Assembly: GCA_027324025.1 (NCBI GenBank)
Contig: DAHVYW010000050.1
Span: 1 to 54,247, forward strand
Direction: 5' to 3'
Origin: JAJZQD01 sp021847735
Lineage (GTDB): Bacteria > Bacillota > Thermincolia > Thermincolales > UBA2595
Length of the DNA: 54,247 bases
Shown: positions 34,691-42,020 of the stretch, one piece after another
Layout: each line of letters starts with the position of its first letter
How positions within the stretch are numbered: the first letter of the stretch is position 1
Notes under the pieces: model-generated
Databases searched by the model: none
What the model was told of the DNA's origin: nothing
Seen by the model: only the letters and a program-made list of their open reading frames with translations
Position numbers and translations under genes: made by a program

Positions 34691-34806
34691 GAACTCGTTC
34701 AGCTAAAGCTGAACATCGAAACTTCAGTGGGGGGACTCTACCCCCACTGAAGCAGAAAAGTGGAAACTCCACCTTATAGAAGGTGGAGTCTTGGAATTGG
34801 GATAAA
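34691..34806 (+). repeat. Family 1 three-hairpin repeat, copy 2
   Basis: 116 bp, in plus orientation from GAACTCG to GGGATAAA. It differs from copies 1 and 3 by one extra base in the G-run of the second hairpin and one substitution in the third loop. Its 5' flank is CTAAGT. It lies 30 bases before the deoC start codon, so its hairpins would sit in any deoC leader transcript. Confidence 0.85.
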
Positions 34807-34836
34807 AAGGCCGTAGATGGGGGCTAGGAGGAAACC

Positions 34837-35532
34837 ATGGATTTTGAGAACGGGGAGTTGAAGGTAGATAAAAGGACTATGGCCCGTTATATTGACCATA
34901 CCCTGCTTAAACCGGACGCAGCTGCCGGTGCTGTTTTGAAACTTTGCGAGGAGGCGGCACAATGGAGGTTTGCCTCTGTTTGCATTAATCCGGTGTTTGT
35001 TCCCCTAGCCACTGAGAAGCTTAAAAACACGGGGATCCGGGTTTGTACCGTAACAGGTTTTCCCCTGGGTGCCAGTGCCCCGGAGACCAAAATACATGAG
35101 GCCAGGCTTGCCGTTCTCCAGGGAGCCGGGGAAATTGATATGGTCATCCGGATAGGTGCCATCAAGGAAGGAAGATATGACCTGGTTGGGGATGACATCG
35201 CCGGGGTGGTCAAAGGTGTCCGGGAAATTAACGAAGGTGTGATAGTTAAAGTAATTATAGAGGCCTGCCTGTTAACCGATGACGAGAAAGTGCAGGCGTG
35301 CAGGACGGTGAAGGCAGCCGGGGCCCATTTTGTGAAGACCTCGACAGGCTTTAGCTCAGGTGGGGCAACCCTCCGGGATATTGTTTTAATGCGGCAGACC
35401 GTAGGTCCTGATATAGGTGTAAAAGCGGCCGGAGGAATTCGTACTACGGCCCAGGCGATTGAGTTTATTAAGGCAGGCGCTACCAGAATTGGAACCAGTT
35501 CAGGAGTAGCCATCCTACAGGAATTACCATAA
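34837..35532 (+). CDS. deoC: deoxyribose-phosphate aldolase
   Basis: 231-aa class I aldolase converting 2-deoxyribose 5-phosphate to glyceraldehyde 3-phosphate and acetaldehyde. YIDHTLLKPDA at the start, VIIEACLLTDDE and the Schiff-base lysine in FVKTSTGFSSGGAT are intact, as is GVKAAGGIRT. AGGAGG lies well before the ATG. It fits the nucleoside salvage theme with cdd. Confidence 0.96.
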   Translation: MDFENGELKVDKRTMARYIDHTLLKPDAAAGAVLKLCEEAAQWRFASVCINPVFVPLATEKLKNTGIRVCTVTGFPLGASAPETKIHEARLAVLQGAGEIDMVIRIGAIKEGRYDLVGDDIAGVVKGVREINEGVIVKVIIEACLLTDDEKVQACRTVKAAGAHFVKTSTGFSSGGATLRDIVLMRQTVGPDIGVKAAGGIRTTAQAIEFIKAGATRIGTSSGVAILQELP

Positions 35533-35542
35533 TCGCTTCAGG

Positions 35543-35605
35543 AATCCGGCTGGCAGGCATAGTATCTTCCTGGCAAAAAACTCCCGGTATATGCCCGGAT
35601 TTTTT
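35543..35605 (+). terminator. possible terminator after deoC
   Basis: AATCCGG at 35543 pairs with CCGGATT at 35595, across a long loop containing CCCGGTATATG, followed by TTTTTC. A long loop makes this uncertain. Confidence 0.4.
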
Positions 35606-35661
35606 CGGAGAATACTATTAGTGCCCAAGAAGATAAATCCCAGGTGAAAGGATGATGCATC

Positions 35662-35811
35662 ATGAGAACCAGTGAAACACTTTGGGAAGTTTTCAAAGCC
35701 ACCGGACGTATCGGTGCTTATTTGCTTTATAAAGAGGTTTCGGCTGAAGACGGGGTGCAAAGTATGGCAGCCGATTCGCATATAAAACTTAGCCGGGAGA
35801 GGCAAAAATGA
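35662..35811 (+). CDS. yqzL: YqzL family small protein
   Basis: 49 aa. The start LWEVFKATGRIGAYLLYKEV closely follows the YqzL pattern (xLWxxFxxTGxIxAYLLYK), a tiny protein family of unknown function usually between era and recO, as here. It overlaps the recO start: the last codon and stop run through AAAATGATGAG. AAAGGATG precedes its ATG. Confidence 0.8.
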   Translation: MRTSETLWEVFKATGRIGAYLLYKEVSAEDGVQSMAADSHIKLSRERQK

Positions 35812-36566
35812 TGAGAGATTATAAAACAGAAGGAATAATTATCAGGGTCCGTGACTATAACGAGGCTGACAGGATTGTTACCCTTTTTACGAGGGATTAC
35901 GGAAAAGTACAGGCTATTGCCAAGGGCTGCCGTAAGCAGAAGAGTAGAAAGAGGGGAGTTATCCAGTTGTTTACATATGGGGAGTTTGCCCTTTACCGTG
36001 GCCGCAACCTGGATACAATTACCCAGTGTGAGGGGAAACAGTCTTTTGGTGCCCTCAGGGAAGACCTCGACAGAATGGCATATGGGGCTTACCTGGCGGA
36101 GCTGCTTGACGGTTTTCTCCCATCCGGGGAGCCGCACGGTGAAGTATTCTTCCTTACCCTTGTCTGTTTGCATCTACTGGCGGTGGAAGATCCCGAACTG
36201 GTAACCAGGGCTTTTGAAACGAGGATTATGGACCTGTTGGGATACCGACCCCATTTGGATGGTTGTGTACATTGCGGGCGACTGCTGGAAGGGCCTAAGG
36301 TAGCCTTTAGTTCACGGATGGGGGGAGGCCTGTGTAAGTCATGTGCACCTCAGGACGGTGATTCCCTGGTTTGTGCCCTGGGGACACTGAATATGCTAAA
36401 ACAGTTATCAACCTGGGATATCAAAAGGTTGAGGGTGCTCAAACTGACGGGTGAGACCAAACGGGAAATCGGGGAGATAATGAAGGCATACATAGGCCAC
36501 AGGTTGGAACGGAAAATCAAATCGGCGGAATTCCTGGAAACTTTAACAATAATGCAAAATATATGA
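35808..36566 (+). CDS. recO: DNA repair protein RecO
   Basis: 252 aa. The N-terminal OB fold (YKTEGIIIRVRDYNEADRIVTLFTRDYGKV) and a zinc site CVHCG...CKSC in the C-terminal part are typical. RecO loads RecA with RecR during gap repair. Two adjacent ATGs (35808, 35811) are possible after GGGAGAGG; the start overlaps the yqzL stop by four bases. Confidence 0.95.
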   Translation: MMRDYKTEGIIIRVRDYNEADRIVTLFTRDYGKVQAIAKGCRKQKSRKRGVIQLFTYGEFALYRGRNLDTITQCEGKQSFGALREDLDRMAYGAYLAELLDGFLPSGEPHGEVFFLTLVCLHLLAVEDPELVTRAFETRIMDLLGYRPHLDGCVHCGRLLEGPKVAFSSRMGGGLCKSCAPQDGDSLVCALGTLNMLKQLSTWDIKRLRVLKLTGETKREIGEIMKAYIGHRLERKIKSAEFLETLTIMQNI

Positions 36567-36614
36567 TAAATCCGGAAATAATACATAAAAGCTTATAAAG
36601 AGGGGGTATCAATC

Positions 36615-37055
36615 GTGCAGGACGAACTGAAAAAAATAGATCTAGTCCGTGAACGAATGGGAATTTCATACAGGGAAGCCAGAGAGATACTGGAGGCTTC
36701 CGGGTGGGACCTGGTTGAAGCATTAGTTAAAGCTGAGGAAAACAAAGCTAAGGGCTGGGGTAACATATTGTACGAAGCCGGCGAGGAAATTGCCGGACAG
36801 GTTAAAACCTATTTCAACAAGGGTAACCGGACAAAAATCAAACTCAAGCGTGGCGAAAAAACCATCGTAGAGTTCCCGGCCACGGTAGGGGTGCTGGGGA
36901 TTGTTGCGGCTCTTGCCAGCACAGAACTGGCAGTTGCCGCCGGCATCGGAACGGTAGCAGCCATAGCCAAAAAGGTATCCCTGGAAATAGAAAAACCGGA
37001 CGGGGAGACCAAGGTTATTTCCCTTGACAGGCACAGAGAAGAACGGAGAGAATAA
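36615..37055 (+). CDS. DUF4342 protein with UBA-like N-terminus
   Basis: 146 aa. Residues 5-45 look like a UBA/EF-Ts-N fold (LVRERMGISYREAREILEAS...DLVEALVKAE). The DUF4342 part follows (NRTKIKLKRGEKTIVEFPATVGVLGIVAAL), with a hydrophobic Ala/Gly-rich segment that may contact the membrane. Function unknown. GTG start with AAAGAGGGGG upstream. It stands between recO and the glyQ T-box. Confidence 0.8.
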   Translation: MQDELKKIDLVRERMGISYREAREILEASGWDLVEALVKAEENKAKGWGNILYEAGEEIAGQVKTYFNKGNRTKIKLKRGEKTIVEFPATVGVLGIVAALASTELAVAAGIGTVAAIAKKVSLEIEKPDGETKVISLDRHREERRE

Positions 37056-37066
37056 AGACGGAAAGG

Positions 37067-37095
37067 TTGACTTTTGAAGGCAATTTTGATAAAGT
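37067..37095 (+). promoter_or_regulatory. promoter of the glyQS T-box transcript
   Basis: TTGACT at 37067-37072, a 17-base spacer and TAAAGT at 37090-37095, upstream of the T-box leader. Confidence 0.6.
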
Positions 37096-37101
37096 ATTTA
37101 A

Positions 37102-37343
37102 TAACTGCATATAAAGGCTGTGATGGAGAAAAAGGTCTGTATCTGGTTACTCAGAGAGCCGGTGTTTGGTGCAAACCGGCAGCTAAGGCGGATTTTGGGC
37201 ACTCCGGAGCTGTGGGAGGAAAACCGGTTCACCGGCCAGTAAAACCTGCACAATGAAGAGGGCCGGGCGACCGGTCAATCAGGGTGGAACCGCGGGAGAC
37301 AACCTCTCGTCCCTGGGCCTAGGCCTGGGACGAGAGGTTTTTA
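37102..37343 (+). ncRNA. T-box leader of glyQS (glycine)
   Basis: The T-box sequence AGGGTGGAACCGCG at 37281-37294 is exact and is followed by the terminator ACCTCTCGTCCC...GGGACGAGAGGT plus TTTTTA (37302-37343). Upstream, GTGATGGAGAAAAAGG marks the start of Stem I. Uncharged tRNA pairing with the specifier and the T-box bulge should stop termination. A GGC glycine codon at 37198-37200 is a candidate specifier, but I could not fold Stem I by hand. Amino acid identity rests mainly on the downstream genes. Confidence 0.92.
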
Positions 37344-37416
37344 TGTTTACTTATGATATACAGGCTGCCGATAAATGATACCGGCTTGCCTACCACAGAG
37401 GAGGTAAATAGGTGGA

Positions 37417-38304
37417 ATGAATTTTCAGGAGATTATTATGACTCTGGACAAGTTTTGGGCAGCCAGGGGCTGTATTGTTCAACAGCCCTACGATGTTGAA
37501 AAGGGGGCGGGAACGATGAACCCGGCTACATTCTTACGGGCCCTCGGACCCGAACCGTGGAAAGTGGCATATGTCGAGCCCTCCCGGAGGCCTACTGACG
37601 GGAGGTACGGGGAGAACCCAAACAGATTACAGCATTACTACCAGTATCAGGTTATCCTAAAACCAAATCCCGATAATGTGCTGGAAATCTATCTTGACAG
37701 TCTCAAAGCAATAGGAGTTGACCATGACCAGCATGATATCAGGTTTGTGGAGGACAATTGGGAGTCCCCCACCCTCGGTGCCTGGGGACTGGGCTGGGAA
37801 GTCTGGCTTGACGGGATGGAAATAACCCAGTTTACATATTTCCAGCAATGCGGCGGAATTGACTGCAAGCCGGTTTGCGCGGAAATTACTTACGGCCTGG
37901 AACGGCTGGCAATGTTTATCCAGAAGGTGGACAGTGTTTTTGATATTACCTGGGTCAACAATATTTCATACGGTGATGTCCACCACAGGGGCGAAGTGGA
38001 ACACTCCCATTACAATTTTGAGATAGCAGATACTGACATGCTCTTTTCGATGTTTAGCATGTTTGAAAAAGAGGCCCTCAGAGTAATTGAAAACGATTTT
38101 GTGCTGCCAGCTTACGATTATGTCCTTAAATGCTCCCACACTTTCAACCTCCTGGATGCCCGGGGGGCCATCAGTGTGACGGAACGACAGGGGTACATCG
38201 CCCGTGTACGCAATATGGCCCGGTTGTGTGCCCAGGCCTATGTGGATCAGCGGGAAAAGATGGGCTATCCCCTTCTCGCCAAAGGAGGTGTGGTAAATGG
38301 CTAA
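37417..38304 (+). CDS. glyQ: glycine--tRNA ligase alpha subunit
   Basis: 295 aa. TLDKFWAARGCIVQQPYDVEKGAGTMNPATFLR, then EPWKVAYVEPSRRPTDGRYGENPNR (shown in pieces) and FTYFQQCGGIDC are diagnostic of the bacterial alpha2-beta2 enzyme's alpha subunit. GAGGAGG precedes the ATG. Controlled by the T-box upstream and overlapping glyS by 8 bases. Confidence 0.97.
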   Translation: MNFQEIIMTLDKFWAARGCIVQQPYDVEKGAGTMNPATFLRALGPEPWKVAYVEPSRRPTDGRYGENPNRLQHYYQYQVILKPNPDNVLEIYLDSLKAIGVDHDQHDIRFVEDNWESPTLGAWGLGWEVWLDGMEITQFTYFQQCGGIDCKPVCAEITYGLERLAMFIQKVDSVFDITWVNNISYGDVHHRGEVEHSHYNFEIADTDMLFSMFSMFEKEALRVIENDFVLPAYDYVLKCSHTFNLLDARGAISVTERQGYIARVRNMARLCAQAYVDQREKMGYPLLAKGGVVNG

Positions 38305-40378
38305 GGACTTTGTACTGGAAATCGGTACTGAAGAAATACCTGCCCGTTTTATGGGCCCGGCCATATCCCAACTGGAGGAACTGGTTCATAGTTGGCTGAG
38401 GGACAACCGCCTCCCCGGTGAAGGGGTTGCCGCCTACGGGACACCCCGACGTCTGGTTGTTTATATAACCGGTTTGGCTGAAAATCAGGAAGAATTCAGT
38501 GAGGAAGTCAAAGGTCCGGCAAGGAAGGCCGCCTTTGATGCCGACGGTAATCCGACCAAGGCAGCGGAGGGTTTTGCCAGGGGTCAGGGTGTTGGTGTCA
38601 GTGACCTCATCGTAAAGGAAACGCCGAACGGTGAATATGTTTTTGCGGTTAAAAAACAGACCGGTAATGAGATCATTCAGCTTTTACCCGGTTTTTGTAC
38701 AGGTATTATTAGCGGGCTGTCCTTTCCCAAACCCATGCGATGGGGCGACAAGGAAATGCGTTTCGCACGCCCCATCAGGTGGTTATTAAGCCTTTTTGGA
38801 AGTGAAGTCATTCCCTTTGAAATGGACGGGCTTCCCTCCGGCCGGATTACCTACGGTCACCGGTTTTTATCAAAGGGACCGGTTAGTATCGACAATGCCA
38901 GTGAGTACTTTGACAGATTAAGAGACGAGCACGTAATTGTCAACCATATTGAAAGGAAAAACTTAATCTGGAATCAGGTAACCTCGCTTGCGGCCCGGGA
39001 AGGCGGTGAGGTTGTCCCAGATGATGAGCTTCTGGAGGAAGTAACTCAGCTGCTGGAATACCCGACGGCACTTTGCGGCTCCTTTTCGGAAGCCTATCTG
39101 CGCCTGCCCAGAGAGGTCCTTATCACCCCCATGAGGGAGCATCAGAGGTATTTCCCGGTAGTCGGCCCCGGGGGCAAGCTGCTGGCCAAGTTTATTACGT
39201 TAAGGAACGGAACCGAGGCATTTCTAGACATTGTCAGAGTAGGGAATGAAAAGGTCCTTAGAGCCCGTTTGGCAGACGCGGAATTCTTTTTCGAAGAAGA
39301 CTTGAAGGTATCTCTCCAGGACAATGTTGAAAGGCTGAAGAAAATTGTTTTCCATGAAAGTCTCGGTACTGTTTACGAAAAAGTTGAGCGAATTGTCGTC
39401 CTGGCCAAATACCTGGCCGGTGAAACCGAGGTCAAAGACAGTGAAACCCTGGATGACATAAAACAGGCGGCTTACCTAAGTAAGGCCGACCTGGTGACAA
39501 ACATGGTTTACGAGTTCCCCGAACTGCAGGGGATTATGGGCAAGGAATATGCCCTTCGCGGCGGCGAGAAAAAAGCCGTGGCAGACGCGATTTTTGAGCA
39601 TTACCTGCCGCGTTTTTCGGGGGATGTCCTGCCGGAAACAGTAGCAGGACGGATGATTAGTATTGCGGACAAGATTGATTCTATTGTCGGCTGTTTTGCC
39701 GCAGGTATTCAGCCGACAGGTTCTCAGGATCCGTATGCCCTGAGACGCCAGGCTTTGGGGATTTGTTATACAGCCCTTGACGCCAAGCTAAATTTTCCCC
39801 TCGCCGGGCTCATAGAGGAGGCTTACCGGAATTACACAGGCAAGATTAAGGCTAAGCTTTCTTCGGAGGAAACCAAGGGCGAGGTCCAGGATTTCTTCCA
39901 ACAGCGCCTGAAAAATATATTTACAGACAAGGGTTTTAGCTACGATGTTGTTGATGCTGTGCTAGCTTCGGGGTATGACAGGTTTAATGATACCCTTTTA
40001 AGGGTCGAGGCGCTGGCCAATCTACGCAACCAAGCTATTTTCAGCAAACTGTTAACGGCTTATACCAGGGTAGCAAACCTGGCCAAGAATGCCATCCATG
40101 ATGACATTGACCCGCAGTTGTTTGCCGAGGAAGTTGAAGGGAACCTGTTCAACGAATTTATTAAGGCGAAGGACGAAATGCAGATTTACCTGAATGAAGG
40201 GCAGTACAGGCAGTTCCTTCAGAGATTTGCTCTCCTGCAGCAGTACATTGACAGCTTTTTTGAGAAAGTCATGGTTATGGTTGACGACGAAAAAGTCAAA
40301 ACTAACCGGCTCGCCCTGCTCAGGAACATCGCAGACCTCACCCGACCCGTCGCAGACCTAACCAAAATTGTCGGATAG
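38297..40378 (+). CDS. glyS: glycine--tRNA ligase beta subunit
   Basis: 693 aa, normal length. LEIGTEEIPARFMGPA at the start, KPMRWGDKEMRFARPIRWLL and GTVYEKVERI are family signatures, and the C-terminal DALR anticodon-binding domain ends near FFEKVMVMVDDEKVK. Works with GlyQ as a tetramer. AAAGGAGGTG precedes the ATG. Confidence 0.97.
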   Translation: MAKDFVLEIGTEEIPARFMGPAISQLEELVHSWLRDNRLPGEGVAAYGTPRRLVVYITGLAENQEEFSEEVKGPARKAAFDADGNPTKAAEGFARGQGVGVSDLIVKETPNGEYVFAVKKQTGNEIIQLLPGFCTGIISGLSFPKPMRWGDKEMRFARPIRWLLSLFGSEVIPFEMDGLPSGRITYGHRFLSKGPVSIDNASEYFDRLRDEHVIVNHIERKNLIWNQVTSLAAREGGEVVPDDELLEEVTQLLEYPTALCGSFSEAYLRLPREVLITPMREHQRYFPVVGPGGKLLAKFITLRNGTEAFLDIVRVGNEKVLRARLADAEFFFEEDLKVSLQDNVERLKKIVFHESLGTVYEKVERIVVLAKYLAGETEVKDSETLDDIKQAAYLSKADLVTNMVYEFPELQGIMGKEYALRGGEKKAVADAIFEHYLPRFSGDVLPETVAGRMISIADKIDSIVGCFAAGIQPTGSQDPYALRRQALGICYTALDAKLNFPLAGLIEEAYRNYTGKIKAKLSSEETKGEVQDFFQQRLKNIFTDKGFSYDVVDAVLASGYDRFNDTLLRVEALANLRNQAIFSKLLTAYTRVANLAKNAIHDDIDPQLFAEEVEGNLFNEFIKAKDEMQIYLNEGQYRQFLQRFALLQQYIDSFFEKVMVMVDDEKVKTNRLALLRNIADLTRPVADLTKIVG

Positions 40379-40511
40379 GTACTTACATTTGTGTAACAAA
40401 TAGTAGAATATTTCAACATAAAAGGAGGACATCAGGGATAAATATAGTATATTAATAAAGGTATTCTCAAATTTAGTATAACACATTGTCTTTGGGAGGA
40501 TGGTGGGTGCC

Positions 40512-41150
40512 GTGGAACTTACCAAACGACAGGTTCACATTGTTGAAATAGTTAAGCGGGAAGGCCCCATTACCGGTAGACAAATTGCTGAAAAGCTATC
40601 CCTGATCAGGGCTACTTTACGCCCTGATCTTACATTGCTGACGATGACCGGAATATTGGAAGCCAGGCCACGGGTTGGGTATTTCTATTCCGGAAAAACC
40701 CCGGCCAACCTCACTGCCAAAGCTATTCGGGGGATAAAAGTCGGTGATGTAAAATCGGTACCGGCGGTTATCCGCAATAATGCCACCGTATATGACGCCG
40801 TGGTGACTATGTTTTTGGAAGACGTGGGGACCTTGTTTGTGGTCAAGGAGGGGGGTTATCTGGATGGCGTTATATCCAGAAAAGACCTTCTGAAAATAGC
40901 TATGGGTGGTTCTGATATTTATAAAATGCCCATTGGGGTCGTGATGACCCGGATGCCAAACCTTATTACCACCACCCCCGAAGAACCTGTCTTCCTGGCA
41001 GCGCAGAAACTGTCCACCAGGGAAGTGGATGCACTGCCAGTTGTAAGGGTTGTGGAAGGCAAGAACGGGGAAGAGGAACTGGAAGTAGTTGGCCGGATTA
41101 CAAAAACAACTGTTACCAGGGTGTTCGTTGAACTGGGCAGTGGCAAATAA
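40512..41150 (+). CDS. ccpN: CcpN-like HTH/CBS transcriptional repressor
   Basis: About 212 aa. An N-terminal winged HTH (QVHIVEIVKREGPITGRQIAEKL...RATLRPDLTLLTMTGIL) is followed by two CBS domains (DVKSVPAVIRNNATVYDAVV and MTRMPNLITTTPEEPVFLAAQ). Bacillus CcpN represses gluconeogenic genes and senses ATP/ADP. Here it sits directly before PDRP and ppdK, so control of the PEP-pyruvate node is likely. The start is unsure: GTG at 40512 fits GGGAGGA better than ATG at 40500, which overlaps it. Confidence 0.88.
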   Translation: MELTKRQVHIVEIVKREGPITGRQIAEKLSLIRATLRPDLTLLTMTGILEARPRVGYFYSGKTPANLTAKAIRGIKVGDVKSVPAVIRNNATVYDAVVTMFLEDVGTLFVVKEGGYLDGVISRKDLLKIAMGGSDIYKMPIGVVMTRMPNLITTTPEEPVFLAAQKLSTREVDALPVVRVVEGKNGEEELEVVGRITKTTVTRVFVELGSGK

Positions 41151-41155
41151 AGGAG

Positions 41156-41989
41156 GTGACAGGGATAACAACTGAGCATGAACAACAACCGGTAGTTTTT
41201 GTGGTATCTGACTCTGTCGGAGAAACTGCGGATTTTGTGGTTAGAGCGGCTGTCAGCCAGTTTAATTCCGGTTTTATAGATATTAGGCGAATAGCTTATG
41301 TCAAAAACCAGGGCCATATTTTGGAGATAGTAAATGAAGCCAGGGAAGTTCCTGGGGTAATAGCATACACCATCGTGCTTCCGGAGTTAAGAGAAACGTT
41401 GGTCAAGGAAGCGAAGACTCACGGCGTCCCCATCGTGGACATTTTGGGGCCGATGATGAATGCCCTTGCTAATGTATCGGGCAAGATTCCGAAAATGAAG
41501 GCCGGTTTACTGCACAAGCTGGATAAGAATTATTTCAGAAAAGTGGAAGCCATCGATTTTGCCGTTAAATTCGATGACGGCAAAGACCCCCGGGGTATTA
41601 TCAGGGCCGATGTGGTCATAATAGGGGTTTCGCGAACTTCCAAAACTCCTCTTTGCATGTATCTGGCCCATAAGAGTATAAAAGCGGCCAATGTTCCGCT
41701 GGTGCCCGAAGTAGCGCCTCCCGAAGAGGTTTTTAATCTATCTAAGAACAGAGTCATTGGGTTAACCATTAAACCCGAACTGCTTAATGAAATCAGACAG
41801 GAGCGGTTGAGGACGCTTGGTCTTAAATCAGGCGCCGATTACGCTAGCCTTGAGCGTATCCTCATTGAGTTGGATTACGCAGAGGGGATAATGCGGAAAG
41901 TTGGTTGCCCAATTATCGATGTGTCTAATAAGGCTGTCGAAGAAACAGCTAGCAAGGTTCTGGAAATCATAAGACACAATTTACAATAA
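41156..41989 (+). CDS. ppdR: pyruvate,phosphate dikinase regulatory protein (PDRP)
   Basis: About 275 aa. VVSDSVGETADFVVRAAVSQF, the P-loop GVSRTSKTPLCMYLAHK and VPLVPEVAPPEEVF are DUF299 signatures. PDRP phosphorylates and dephosphorylates a Thr on PPDK using ADP and Pi. Adjacent ppdK is its target. The only canonical in-frame start near the expected site is GTG at 41156, but that codon is part of the AGGAGGTGA ribosome binding site itself. The codon at ideal spacing is ATA at 41165, so a non-canonical start is possible. Confidence 0.93.
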   Translation: MTGITTEHEQQPVVFVVSDSVGETADFVVRAAVSQFNSGFIDIRRIAYVKNQGHILEIVNEAREVPGVIAYTIVLPELRETLVKEAKTHGVPIVDILGPMMNALANVSGKIPKMKAGLLHKLDKNYFRKVEAIDFAVKFDDGKDPRGIIRADVVIIGVSRTSKTPLCMYLAHKSIKAANVPLVPEVAPPEEVFNLSKNRVIGLTIKPELLNEIRQERLRTLGLKSGADYASLERILIELDYAEGIMRKVGCPIIDVSNKAVEETASKVLEIIRHNLQ

Positions 41990-42020
41990 AATATTTTTCA
42001 TTATATGGAGGGGATGGATA

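Noticed and set aside
37074..37256. 60-aa plus-strand open frame before glyQ
   Set aside because: It lies wholly within the T-box leader, whose conserved core and terminator explain the sequence, and it has no protein similarity I can see.
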